DNA of 56,384 nucleotides from an uncultured Flavobacteriaceae bacterium (GTDB taxonomy: Bacteria; Bacteroidota; Bacteroidia; Flavobacteriales; Flavobacteriaceae), in contig CAJXEB010000008.1 of NCBI GenBank assembly GCA_913052585.1, positions 1-56,384 of the forward strand, in the 5' to 3' direction. Shown here one piece after another: positions 17,467-26,107 of this stretch (position 1 is the stretch's first letter; the number at the start of each line of letters is the position of its first letter). The position numbers and the translations under genes are program-made. Below the pieces are notes generated by a model. It was not told the DNA's origin, did not search any database, and was given only the letters and a program-made list of their open reading frames with translations.

Positions 17467-19113
17467 TTAGAAGGAAACTGTTAGGTTGGCTGTAACTCCT
17501 GTATTTTCAGGAACAAATCTACATACTCCTCCTATACAAATTAAACCTCCCCTTTGGCGGCCATAATTCATTCCAAATCTAGTTCTACCTTTAGAGTAAC
17601 TTCCTCCTAAACTATAGTAGTGAATGTCTGTGTCGCCATAATTCCAATTGTCAGCAACATAAAGAGCAAAATTCGAATTAAAATTATATTCTAAAACTCC
17701 TGCAGCCCAATTTTTTCTATCTTTTTCTGCCCATAAATGTTGTAAAACTAATCGTGCAGATTTGCTACCTTCAAACTTATAAGTACCTTCTATAACAGCA
17801 ATAGAAGCTTGTATATCCTCTTCAGCTGCAAGTGGTCCTCCATAAACAATTCCCTTGTCAACAATAACATTTTGGAAAGTTGCTACTGTGCTCCATTTTT
17901 TGCTTAGTTTCTTCTTTAATTCAATACTAAAATCTCTAAATAGTCTAGAGCCTTTACCAATAAACTTAGCTTCATACCAACGGTTTTCTATATTGTATTC
18001 AGCATCTAATCCAGACCAGTAAGAGAAGTTCCCTGCTACTTTTGTTCCGTATTTTCCACCTAAAGTAGTTCCTTTTTTAAACTTGTAATATAAGTCTACT
18101 TGAGTACCAACTTCACCAGCTCTTTGATCGTAACTTTCTATAATCAATCTTGGTTGAGCATTATATACATATATATTTGTAAGCATATAATCTTGTTGTT
18201 TTGTTAATGCTGGAGTATAGCCAATTAGTTCTTGGTTATAAATATTTCCTTCAGCTAAACGATCTGCATAAAATGAAAAGTTTTCTAACCTTCTAAAAGT
18301 TGCATTAATACCCAAGCCTTTTCTTGCATAACCTAGGTCTACTTGCATAGCGGTACCATCATATAACTTGTTTGATGATAGTTGACCTTCATTTGCAATT
18401 ACATCTGGGTCTTTGATAATAGCTTCAATACCTCCATAAAAATCACCAGCTACAAAATTAAATCTACCACCATAGGCATTTACGGTACTTGGTATAGTGT
18501 CATTAGTACCACTGCTTTGGTATCTGCCAACATAACTAGCGCCAAGGCTCAACTCTATATTTTCAATTTTTAAAGCTTCACTAATATCTAAATTTGCATC
18601 AAGACCTTGAGTTACTCCTTCAGAAACATCAAATCCATTTCTAGTTTTACCGTAAACACCAGTAAAATTTAAATAATCTAATGGAGTGAAAATAAAACGT
18701 ATACCTTTCATTGCATTGTTAATTCCAAGTTGGCGGTCTTCCCAACTACGTAGTATTAATCCGTTACCAAATTGTTCGTAAAAATAACCTGCTGTAACAT
18801 CTAAGGTTTCGTGTTTGAAGTTTAAGTAATAAGTCCCTATTTCATTATTCCCATCATAAATAGGAGAATAACCTAATAAAGCAGATGGAAGATAGGTTTC
18901 GTATTGAACTCCAGCAGTGAACTTACCTAGATTATAGTCTAATCTAAAGTAGTTGTTTGATCTAAATTGATCTTCAGGAGCATCGAAATTAAGCCCTTCA
19001 TCATCTAAAAGCCATTGAGAATTTGATTCAAATCCTCCAAAAAAATAGCCTTCGTCTTGTGCGAATGTGAATCCACTATATAAAATAGCAACACATAATA
19101 GTATTTTTTTCAT
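17467..19113 (-). CDS. DUF6029-like outer-membrane beta-barrel protein with C-terminal CIGGVC loop
   Basis: 548 aa. Signal peptide 1-18 (FTFAQ), then an alternating-strand pattern of an outer-membrane barrel ending in Phe (TANLTVSF). Matches my memory of DUF6029 proteins of Flavobacteriia, which have no assigned function. The mature protein contains exactly two cysteines, at 526 and 531, in GGLICIGGVCRFVP close to the C-terminus. It lies 35 bases downstream of the TlpA-like thioredoxin gene in the same direction and probably in one transcript, so the cysteine pair may be oxidised or reduced by that protein (inference). No SusC/TonB-box features seen. Confidence 0.75.
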   Translation of the reverse strand: MKKILLCVAILYSGFTFAQDEGYFFGGFESNSQWLLDDEGLNFDAPEDQFRSNNYFRLDYNLGKFTAGVQYETYLPSALLGYSPIYDGNNEIGTYYLNFKHETLDVTAGYFYEQFGNGLILRSWEDRQLGINNAMKGIRFIFTPLDYLNFTGVYGKTRNGFDVSEGVTQGLDANLDISEALKIENIELSLGASYVGRYQSSGTNDTIPSTVNAYGGRFNFVAGDFYGGIEAIIKDPDVIANEGQLSSNKLYDGTAMQVDLGYARKGLGINATFRRLENFSFYADRLAEGNIYNQELIGYTPALTKQQDYMLTNIYVYNAQPRLIIESYDQRAGEVGTQVDLYYKFKKGTTLGGKYGTKVAGNFSYWSGLDAEYNIENRWYEAKFIGKGSRLFRDFSIELKKKLSKKWSTVATFQNVIVDKGIVYGGPLAAEEDIQASIAVIEGTYKFEGSKSARLVLQHLWAEKDRKNWAAGVLEYNFNSNFALYVADNWNYGDTDIHYYSLGGSYSKGRTRFGMNYGRQRGGLICIGGVCRFVPENTGVTANLTVSF

Positions 19114-19148
19114 TAAAAAATTGATTGGTTATGTTATTTGGGTTTGGT

Positions 19149-19631
19149 TTATAAAGAAAGCTCTTTAATTTTTTCGTAAAGCTCATCTTCAGATCCGGGG
19201 CTGTATCCAGAATGTCTTAATACAATTTTATTGTTTTTAATAACAATAGTAAGAGGCACAGTAGATGCGCCAAGAGCACGTTTTAAATCGTTATTCGTGT
19301 CAAGCAATACTTGATAGTCCCATCCTTTACCATTAATTAAAGTTTTTACTCTTTTTACAGTACGACTATCATCTACAGATACAGCAATTAATTCTACTCC
19401 TGTTTCTTCTTGCCATTCGTCATATACATCACTAATAGCATCTAACTCTTTTATGCATGGTACGCACCAAGTAGCCCAAAGGGATACAATAACAATATTA
19501 TCTTTATTGGTAACTTCCTGAATGTTTAACGTTTTTCCATCTAATGTTTTAACATCAATGTTCGGAATATTGTCTTGAGCATAAGTGTTAAACACTAGCA
19601 GTAGGCTAAAAAGTAATATTGATTTTTTCAT
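19149..19631 (-). CDS. TlpA-like periplasmic thioredoxin
   Basis: 160 aa. Cleavable signal peptide (TYAQ, residues 16-19), then a thioredoxin fold with the active site WATWCVPC (Cys 56 and 59), the TlpA-type insert VELIAVSVDDSRTV and cis-Pro in STVPLTIV. These two cysteines are the only ones. Likely a membrane-exterior thiol-disulfide oxidoreductase in the periplasm. First gene of a two-gene unit with the DUF6029 barrel protein, divergent from the Omp28 lipoprotein gene. Confidence 0.9.
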   Translation of the reverse strand: MKKSILLFSLLLVFNTYAQDNIPNIDVKTLDGKTLNIQEVTNKDNIVIVSLWATWCVPCIKELDAISDVYDEWQEETGVELIAVSVDDSRTVKRVKTLINGKGWDYQVLLDTNNDLKRALGASTVPLTIVIKNNKIVLRHSGYSPGSEDELYEKIKELSL

Positions 19632-19753
19632 TTTTTTTTTTTAATTAAGATGCTAAAATAATTTAAAATTTCAATAAATACTAAAGAAATGGCTACTTGC
19701 TTAAACGTTTGTTATTTTTTTAGCAATAAATACATTCTTTTTGTAATTTCTAT

Positions 19754-19761
19754 TACTTTTG
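19754..19761 (+). promoter_or_regulatory. -7 box of the Omp28 lipoprotein gene
   Basis: TACTTTTG, matches TAnnTTTG, 29 bases before the start codon. No convincing -33 element. Confidence 0.45.
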
Positions 19762-19790
19762 CTTGAATTAGTAAAATAAAAAATGAACCT

Positions 19791-20843
19791 ATGAAAAATG
19801 CTTATTATTTTATATTAATTATTGCTTTTGGATCAATAGTATCTTGTAGTAGATCTGAAGAGAATGTATCTTTATTGCCCCCAACAGCTGAAATTATTGT
19901 TGATGAACTGGTTAGAGAAGCTTCTCTTAGAAATCAAGAAATTCCTTTTAAAATAATTAATGAAGCTGGTGATGATGTGTCTTTAGAAGCTACCTTTTAT
20001 GTAAATGATTTAGCAATCGAAGGGAGTGTATTCTCTTCTGAAACTGTTGGAGAATTTCAAGTTTATGGGGTTTATACTGAAAACGGTGTAATTATAACAA
20101 CAAACACGAAAGATTTTAAGGTGATTGTACCAAAAAGAAAAGTTGTAATTGAAGATTATACTGGTACTTGGTGTGGTTTTTGTCCAATTGTAACAGCTGC
20201 TATAGAAGAAGCTCATGCATTAACCGAGGATATTGCTATTATAACCATTCATAAAACTGGAAGTGGTGATCCAGATCTTTTGAGTTTTCCTCAAGTTGAT
20301 GAGCTTAGAGATGCATTTGGAGTATCTGGTTATCCTACAGGAAAAATAAATAGAACTGCAAACTGGCTTGCTCCTTATGAGACAGGCGATATAATTAGTA
20401 TGGCTGGTACCGATACAAATTTAGCGATTGCTATAAACTCAGAATTATCTGAAGAAAATGGATTGGTTGTTGAAGTTGAGGTTGTTTACGAAGATGGTTC
20501 TTTGTCTGGTGATAAACTGGTGGTTTACCTTTTAGAAAGTGGTGTGATACAAGACCAAGTTAATTATTATAATAATGATCAAACAAGCCCCTATTATCAA
20601 ATGGGAAATCCAATTCCTAATTTTGAACAAAATCACGGATTAAGAAACTCTCTTACAAATTTAACAGGTGATGAGATTCCAGGATCCTTAGCATTAATAA
20701 CTTTTACAAGAACTTTTAGTTTAACAGTTCCAGAAAATTATAATAATCAAAATTTAACTGTAGTTGCTATGGTTGTTAGTAGTGATAATTCTGCTCGTAA
20801 TGCACAATTTGCAGAAGTTGGCGAGAACAAATCATATGAATAA
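19791..20843 (+). CDS. Omp28-family thioredoxin-like lipoprotein
   Basis: 350 aa. Lipobox IVSC with Cys 19, so an outer-membrane-attached lipoprotein. Residues 25-112 look like an Ig-like beta domain; residues 115-215 are the Omp28 thioredoxin-like domain with TGTWCGFCP (Cys 128 and 131) and the GYPTGKINR segment. Apart from the lipid-anchor Cys these are the only cysteines. No T9SS sorting domain. It is a paralogue of the T9SS-sorted Omp28 protein at 14641 and sits at the other end of the same cluster. An out-of-frame ATG precedes the start, but MKNAYYF gives the only sensible signal peptide. Confidence 0.85.
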   Translation: MKNAYYFILIIAFGSIVSCSRSEENVSLLPPTAEIIVDELVREASLRNQEIPFKIINEAGDDVSLEATFYVNDLAIEGSVFSSETVGEFQVYGVYTENGVIITTNTKDFKVIVPKRKVVIEDYTGTWCGFCPIVTAAIEEAHALTEDIAIITIHKTGSGDPDLLSFPQVDELRDAFGVSGYPTGKINRTANWLAPYETGDIISMAGTDTNLAIAINSELSEENGLVVEVEVVYEDGSLSGDKLVVYLLESGVIQDQVNYYNNDQTSPYYQMGNPIPNFEQNHGLRNSLTNLTGDEIPGSLALITFTRTFSLTVPENYNNQNLTVVAMVVSSDNSARNAQFAEVGENKSYE

Positions 20844-20864
20844 TATTTAAAATATAAAAACCTT

Positions 20865-20895
20865 AAAAACCACCTTTTTTAAGGTGGTTTTTTTG
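20865..20895 (+). terminator. Terminator of the Omp28 lipoprotein gene
   Basis: Perfect 12-bp stem AAAAACCACCTT/AAGGTGGTTTTT (20865-20876 with 20881-20892) with TTTT loop and T tract. Confidence 0.9.
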
Positions 20896-20919
20896 TGTAA
20901 AACTATTTCTGGACGAGGC

Positions 20920-20974
20920 ATTCAATGATAAAAAAAGCCTAAGTAATTTACTTAGGCTTTTTTTATCATTGAAT
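20920..20974. terminator. 55-bp perfect palindrome acting as bidirectional terminator
   Basis: Perfect inverted repeat with 27-bp arms (20920-20946 and 20948-20974) and a single central base. The core GCCTAAGTAA/TTACTTAGGC is flanked by A7 and T7, as in a terminator, but the symmetry continues a further 9-10 bases beyond the A/T runs. Lies directly after pruA. Confidence 0.85.
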
Positions 20975-20983
20975 TTTTAAGAA

Positions 20984-22609
20984 TTATCCTAAAAACGGAT
21001 ATTTATAATCTGTTGGTGTAACAAAAGTTTCCTTAATCATTCTTGGGGAAACCCATCTTAAAAGATTTAATTTACTTCCAGCTTTATCATTTGTTCCACT
21101 TGCTCGTGCTCCTCCAAAAGGTTGTTGTCCTACAACAGCTCCTGTTGGCTTATCGTTAATATAAAAGTTTCCAGCAGCATTCTGTAAAATTTTCACAGCC
21201 TGTTCTAGTGCATATCTATCTTCACTCATCACAGCTCCAGTTAAAGCATATTCACTTGTTTCGTCAACTAAATGTAACGTTTCTTCCCATGCATCATCTT
21301 CATAAACATAGATAGTTGTTACAGGTCCAAAAAGTTCCGTACACATAGTTGTGTATTTTGGGTCTTTAGCTAAAATCACAGTTGGTTCAATAAAGTAACC
21401 TTTACTTTTGTCATAATTACCTCCTGCAATTATTTCCGCATCATTATCAGATTTAGCTTGGTCTATATAGCTTGCTAATTTATCGAATGAACCTTCATGG
21501 ATTACAGCAGTGATATAATTACTCATATCTTCTGGAGATCCCATTTTAAAAGAATTAATGTCTTCAATTATATAGTTTTTTACTTCGTTCCAAATACTTT
21601 TTGGAACATAAGATCTACTTGCAGCACTACATTTTTGTCCTTGGAATTCAAATGATCCCCTTACAATAGCAGTAGCTACTTGTTTTGGGTTTGAAGTTTT
21701 ATGAGCAACTATAAAATCTTTACCACCAGTTTCTCCAACTATACGTGGATATGTTTTGTAATTATGGATGTTTGTTCCAATTTTTTGCCAGATGTTTTTA
21801 AATACATTTGTAGATCCAGTAAAATGAATACCACTAAAATCAGGACTTGCTAAAACGGTATCAGTAATCATAACAGGATCTCCCATTACCATTTGAATTA
21901 CACCAGCTGGAACACCAGCTTCTTTGAATACGTCTAATACAATTTTTGCTGAAAAAACTTGACTATCGCTAGGTTTCCAAATAACTACATTCCCCATTAA
22001 AGCTGCACTAGCTGGAAGATTCCCTGCAATTGCAGTAAAGTTAAACGGAGTAACAGCATAAATAAATCCTTCTAATGGACGGTATTCTAAACGATTCCAA
22101 GCACCTGAAGTTGATTCTGGTTGTTCCGCATAAATTTCAGTCATAAACTGAACATTATATCGTAAGAAATCTATAAACTCACAAGAAGCATCTATTTCAG
22201 CTTGATGTATAGTCTTAGATTGTGCCATCATCGTTGCAGCGTTTATTTTTGCTCTATACGGTCCTGCAATTAATTCTGCTGCACGAAGAAAAATAGCCGC
22301 TCTTTGTTCCCAAGGAGTATTTGCCCATTTTTCACGAGCTTCTAATGCTCCAGCAATTGCAGTATCAATATGTTTTTTTTCAGCTTTATGGTAGGTTCCT
22401 ACTATATGTTGATGATCATGAGGAGGAGACATCGTATCAGTATCTCCTGTTTTTACATCTTCGCCATTAATATACATAGCAACATCAATTGAACTATTAT
22501 ACATTTTTTTATAAGCATCTAGCACTTCTGAACGCTCTGGTGAACCTGGAGCGAATTCTTTAATAGGTTCGTTTACAGCAATCGGTACTTCAAAAAATCC
22601 TTTTCCCAT
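20984..22609 (-). CDS. pruA: L-glutamate gamma-semialdehyde (1-pyrroline-5-carboxylate) dehydrogenase
   Basis: 541 aa aldehyde dehydrogenase of proline degradation, oxidising glutamate semialdehyde to glutamate with NAD+. Typical long N-terminus (PIKEFAPGSPER), GETGGKDF with the general-base Glu, GQKCSAASR with the nucleophile Cys, and the C-terminal GGARASGTNDKAG. Length and the N-terminal arm identify the stand-alone P5CDH group of Bacteroidota and eukaryotes. No proline dehydrogenase gene is near. Own promoter and terminator, so monocistronic. Confidence 0.96.
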   Translation of the reverse strand: MGKGFFEVPIAVNEPIKEFAPGSPERSEVLDAYKKMYNSSIDVAMYINGEDVKTGDTDTMSPPHDHQHIVGTYHKAEKKHIDTAIAGALEAREKWANTPWEQRAAIFLRAAELIAGPYRAKINAATMMAQSKTIHQAEIDASCEFIDFLRYNVQFMTEIYAEQPESTSGAWNRLEYRPLEGFIYAVTPFNFTAIAGNLPASAALMGNVVIWKPSDSQVFSAKIVLDVFKEAGVPAGVIQMVMGDPVMITDTVLASPDFSGIHFTGSTNVFKNIWQKIGTNIHNYKTYPRIVGETGGKDFIVAHKTSNPKQVATAIVRGSFEFQGQKCSAASRSYVPKSIWNEVKNYIIEDINSFKMGSPEDMSNYITAVIHEGSFDKLASYIDQAKSDNDAEIIAGGNYDKSKGYFIEPTVILAKDPKYTTMCTELFGPVTTIYVYEDDAWEETLHLVDETSEYALTGAVMSEDRYALEQAVKILQNAAGNFYINDKPTGAVVGQQPFGGARASGTNDKAGSKLNLLRWVSPRMIKETFVTPTDYKYPFLG

Positions 22610-22640
22610 GATATGTTTTTTTATTATAAATTTCGTTTTG

Positions 22641-22648
22641 CAAAGGTA
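22641..22648 (-). promoter_or_regulatory. -7 box of pruA
   Basis: TACCTTTG on the minus strand, a strong match to TAnnTTTG, 31 bases before the start codon. Confidence 0.6.
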
Positions 22649-22728
22649 CTAATTTCAAAAATGAAACGGAATAGACCAAAAGGAATCTTTTTTGTATTTT
22701 TCGGTTTATTTAAAGATATCTATTATTA

Positions 22729-23433
22729 ATGTGTACAGTCAGTTTTATACCTAAAGGCAATGGAGATTTTATCTTAACTTCGAATAGAGACGAGTCTCCT
22801 AATCGCAATACAATTCCACCAGGAATTTATGAATTAAAGGGTGCTAGGTTATTGTTTCCAAAAGATGAAATAGCAGGTGGTACTTGGATTGGAGCAAGCG
22901 ATAAAAAACGTTTGATATGTTTGTTGAATGGTGGTTTTGAAGCACACGTTCCAAATAATAATTATCGGTTAAGTAGAGGAGTGATCGTTAAAATTTTATT
23001 GACTGTTAAGGATGTTGTAGCTGAGATAGATTTAATTAACTTAAACGATATTGAGCCATTCACAATTATCTTAGTTGAGTTTTCAAAAGATTTAAAACTC
23101 TATGAATTAGTTTGGGATGGTAAAAATAAATACTTTTCAGAAAAAGAATTGAATCCTATTATTTGGTCTTCATCATTATTGTATTCAAAAGAAATAAAAC
23201 TAAAAAGAGAAAAATGGTTTTCTGAATTTATAGAAAATGATGTTAACCCTAATGAAAATAATGTTTTAAATTTTCATAAAAATGCAGGTCAAGGAAATGA
23301 AAAATCTAATATTGTAATGAATAGGGGTTTTGTACTTACTAAAAGTATCACTCTTTTTGAAAAAGCAGGAGATATTGAGTTAATGAGGTATGAAGATTTA
23401 CAAACAGGAATTATAAAAAAAATATCTTTATGA
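22729..23433 (+). CDS. NRDE (TANGO2) family protein
   Basis: 234 aa. Begins MCTVSF with Cys 2, which becomes N-terminal after Met removal, and has the name-giving NRDE at residues 19-22 (ILTSNRDES), then AGGTWIGAS and LLNGG, all typical of the NRDE/TANGO2 family. The fold is predicted to be of the N-terminal-nucleophile hydrolase type; eukaryotic TANGO2 has been linked to haem and acyl-CoA handling, while the bacterial role is not known. The stop overlaps the next start (ATGA), so the pair is translationally coupled. Confidence 0.88.
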   Translation: MCTVSFIPKGNGDFILTSNRDESPNRNTIPPGIYELKGARLLFPKDEIAGGTWIGASDKKRLICLLNGGFEAHVPNNNYRLSRGVIVKILLTVKDVVAEIDLINLNDIEPFTIILVEFSKDLKLYELVWDGKNKYFSEKELNPIIWSSSLLYSKEIKLKREKWFSEFIENDVNPNENNVLNFHKNAGQGNEKSNIVMNRGFVLTKSITLFEKAGDIELMRYEDLQTGIIKKISL

Positions 23434-24443
23434 TGGGTACTGGAAAAATTATTGTTTTAGCTTATCCAGATACTTTTGTTAAAATGAGTAGCGAATGGCA
23501 ATGTAAAGTAATGCCATTTTTAGGTTTAGGTACTTGGAAACAAATAAAAGCGGGTCATGCTGCAATGGTACTTATTGAAAATAAAACAGGAAAAGCTAAT
23601 TATTATGATTTTGGCAGGTATGTAACTCTAGAAGGATTAGGTAGAGTTAGAAGTGAAGAAACGGATCATGAGTTGGTTTTACCTATAAAAGCTAAACTAA
23701 TTGGAAATGGTCCTTTAGAAAATTTGAATGATTTTTTATTATGGTTAGATGCTAGCCCAGATAAAACACATGGAGAAGGAAGGTTGGTTGCTTCGGTTTT
23801 TGAAGAAGTTAATTTTAAAAAGGCACAAAATTATATTTTAAATTTGCAAGAAAGAGGTAGTATTCAATATGGTGCTTTTGTAAAAGGCGGTAGTAATTGC
23901 GCCCGTTTTGTTACTGAAACTATTTTGGTTTCAACTGAGAACAAGAAAATAATTCAAGGGCTAAATCATAATAAACTGTTTACTCCAAGTGCAATTGGGA
24001 ATGTTGAAAAAGCTGCTAATAGTAAAATTTATGAGGTATTTAGCGGAATTGTAAAAGAATATTCCAGTACTGCTTTTAAAGAAAATCTTACCAATTATTT
24101 TCATAGGCAGAAAAAAGAAAAGCAATTTAAAAAGATGGTTTCTGAATTACCTGTTGAGGCACAAAAACTTTCAGGAATTGGGAGTTCTGCTTGGTTTTCT
24201 ATTGAGCTTATCTCAGATTCTAAAAACCTATATCAAATAAAAAGGTATAATGATTATCATGTAATAGATTATATAGGTTGGTTTAAAACGGATGATCATT
24301 TTGATATTCAAAAAGAATATAAATTTACTTACGATTCTAATTGTGAGTATTGCCATTTAATTCAAAACAATAATAGAATTAGATTTTTAAGATTTAAGAC
24401 CTGTCCAAAATTTGTGCAATTACAAAAAGCTTATTCTGCTTAA
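23430..24443 (+). CDS. Uncharacterised protein with papain-like (NlpC/P60-type) Cys/His signature
   Basis: 337 aa (a second ATG at 23433 gives 336 aa). No signal peptide or membrane segment. His 43 in AGHAAMVLI, the YYDFGRY strand (58-64) and Cys 157 in GSNCARFV resemble the order and spacing of permuted papain-like enzymes (YiiX/LRAT/DUF4105 types), where His precedes Cys. May correspond to the DUF6695 family, from memory. Coupled to the NRDE gene by an ATGA overlap, which suggests a joint function. The 3' end overlaps the 3' end of the convergent DUF3667 gene by 4 bases. Substrate unknown. Confidence 0.6.
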   Translation: MMGTGKIIVLAYPDTFVKMSSEWQCKVMPFLGLGTWKQIKAGHAAMVLIENKTGKANYYDFGRYVTLEGLGRVRSEETDHELVLPIKAKLIGNGPLENLNDFLLWLDASPDKTHGEGRLVASVFEEVNFKKAQNYILNLQERGSIQYGAFVKGGSNCARFVTETILVSTENKKIIQGLNHNKLFTPSAIGNVEKAANSKIYEVFSGIVKEYSSTAFKENLTNYFHRQKKEKQFKKMVSELPVEAQKLSGIGSSAWFSIELISDSKNLYQIKRYNDYHVIDYIGWFKTDDHFDIQKEYKFTYDSNCEYCHLIQNNNRIRFLRFKTCPKFVQLQKAYSA

Positions 24444-25591
24444 TACATTGCAGCTGAAATAGCAAAGAATAATAGTGCTGAAATTATTGAGCCTACAAAA
24501 AACACAATATTTAAAATAATAAATTTTAAAATAGTTAATAATCTGCTTTGATTGTAAAAGTTACGTAACGCTTTGTAAAAATAAAATGGTCCAATAAAAA
24601 TTAAAAGTATACCTAAAAGGACTCCACTGCCTCCCAACAATAAATCTGGAATGTGTAAAATTAAAGAAGCTAGGAATACAAAACTAAAAATATGGAATAT
24701 AAAAACTAGATGTTCCATATAATTATATTTATTTCTTGAATATAGTATCCAAAAAATCAGCGCAACAACAGGCGCAAAAAAGAACAAGAAAAATGGAATT
24801 TTTGCTATTAAATAATTAGCAAAACCCAACGGGTTTTTAGAAACTCTTTCTATAGCGTCGTTTTTACTGTAAAGCCATTTGTTTATTGAAGTATTTGGGT
24901 GTTTAAGACTGTCTAATGCTGTTTTAGGGTTTTTAATTTTCGTGTTTTTATAAAATTTTCGGTATAATAATAAGCGGTGTAAATAAGTGTCATTCCAGCT
25001 AATTTTATCAAGTGCAGATTCCAATAAATAAGTTTTGTTAATATCGGAATTTTCTTTTTCAGCTTCAACTTTGATGTTCTTCTTCTTGATTGTGGAATCT
25101 AATTTAGTTTTAAGAGAATCCAAAACTAAAGCGTCCTTTTGATTTGCTGGGATTTGATTTATTAAAGAATCTAAATTTGTTGAAGCATTGATATTTTCAT
25201 CATTTATATTAACAATAGATGTGTCATTATTAAATCCAAGGCTTGTAGATAGCCCTTGTATTAAAAAATAGATAATGGAGACACTTAGGAAAAAGCGAAA
25301 AGGGTTGGCATATTTTAAACGTTGTCCAGAAACATAGTTTTTAGTTATCGTTCCTGGTTTAAATAATAAATCCTTTAAGGTATAACGTAAACGAGAATCA
25401 TAGGTGAATATGCTACTAAAAAATTCATCGAAAAAATCCTTTAATGAAAGTTGTTTCGTACTATTAATTTGAGAACAATTAGAGCAAAACTTATCAGTTA
25501 ATTCTAAAGGATGCCCACAGTTAAGACATTTGGCTCCTTTATAAATCGTAGCTTTTCTGCCTTTATCTTTAATAAGTTTTTTTGAACCCAT
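24440..25591 (-). CDS. DUF3667 zinc-ribbon membrane protein
   Basis: 383 aa. N-terminal zinc ribbon C-x2-C ... C-x2-C (CLNCGHPL, FCSNCSQ at about 22-40), followed by the DUF3667 stretch SLKDFFDEFFSSIFTYDSRLRYTLKDLLFKPG and YANPFRFFLSVSIIYF. Membrane segments near 105-120 and four more in the last 130 residues. Function unknown; common in Bacteroidota. The central region 130-225 is a Lys/Asp-rich soluble loop. Last gene of a possible three-gene unit with 25646 and the decarboxylase at 26108. Confidence 0.85.
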   Translation of the reverse strand: MGSKKLIKDKGRKATIYKGAKCLNCGHPLELTDKFCSNCSQINSTKQLSLKDFFDEFFSSIFTYDSRLRYTLKDLLFKPGTITKNYVSGQRLKYANPFRFFLSVSIIYFLIQGLSTSLGFNNDTSIVNINDENINASTNLDSLINQIPANQKDALVLDSLKTKLDSTIKKKNIKVEAEKENSDINKTYLLESALDKISWNDTYLHRLLLYRKFYKNTKIKNPKTALDSLKHPNTSINKWLYSKNDAIERVSKNPLGFANYLIAKIPFFLFFFAPVVALIFWILYSRNKYNYMEHLVFIFHIFSFVFLASLILHIPDLLLGGSGVLLGILLIFIGPFYFYKALRNFYNQSRLLTILKFIILNIVFFVGSIISALLFFAISAAMY

Positions 25592-25645
25592 TTAGTAAAT
25601 ATACTATTTTTGGTATTCTTATTAAGATCAGATGAATAAATATTG

Positions 25646-26092
25646 TTAAATCGTTTTGTCGAAAAGTAAAGACTTTCGTTTAAAATCGAGTTGTATTTTT
25701 GAAAAATCTCCTTTTTTTATTCTTTCAACTTCATCTTCAGTAATATCAAAACTAATCTGAGTTATATATTTAAAAGAATTACCAGCCAAATCAGATTTTA
25801 TTTCTTGAGTATCTGACTTTAAAATAAAATCACCATTCTCGCTTGTAAATTTAAGTGTTGCTCCTTTTAGCGTTTTAATAGTTGTTTTACTTAATATAAA
25901 TGTTTCTAAAAATAAATAACCAGATAGTTCCTGTATCCCAACATTTAGTTGACCATTTATAGAAGCACCAATTTTTTCTCCTACTGATTCTTCTGAAGTA
26001 TTCACTTCGGTAGACTCAACGTCTAAATGATTTTTTGTCTTATTATTTCCTATAGAAGCAAGAGCATTACTAATATTTTTTAAAAAACTCAT
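25646..26092 (-). CDS. Hypothetical protein, 148 aa
   Basis: Not recognised. The sequence begins MSFLKNISNALASIG without a cleavable signal, has a Ser/Glu-rich linker (25-40), and ends in a beta-strand-rich domain (residues 45-148) with alternating hydrophobic pattern and no cysteines. It sits 15 bases after the stop of the PLP decarboxylase gene and 54 bases before DUF3667, all on the minus strand, so it is probably co-transcribed with the decarboxylase. Confidence 0.55.
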   Translation of the reverse strand: MSFLKNISNALASIGNNKTKNHLDVESTEVNTSEESVGEKIGASINGQLNVGIQELSGYLFLETFILSKTTIKTLKGATLKFTSENGDFILKSDTQEIKSDLAGNSFKYITQISFDITEDEVERIKKGDFSKIQLDFKRKSLLFDKTI

Positions 26093-26107
26093 ATTATTAA
26101 TTATCTA

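Noticed and set aside
23433-23435. Frameshift between the NRDE and the following gene
   Set aside because: Both proteins have complete, natural ends; the ATGA overlap is normal translational coupling.
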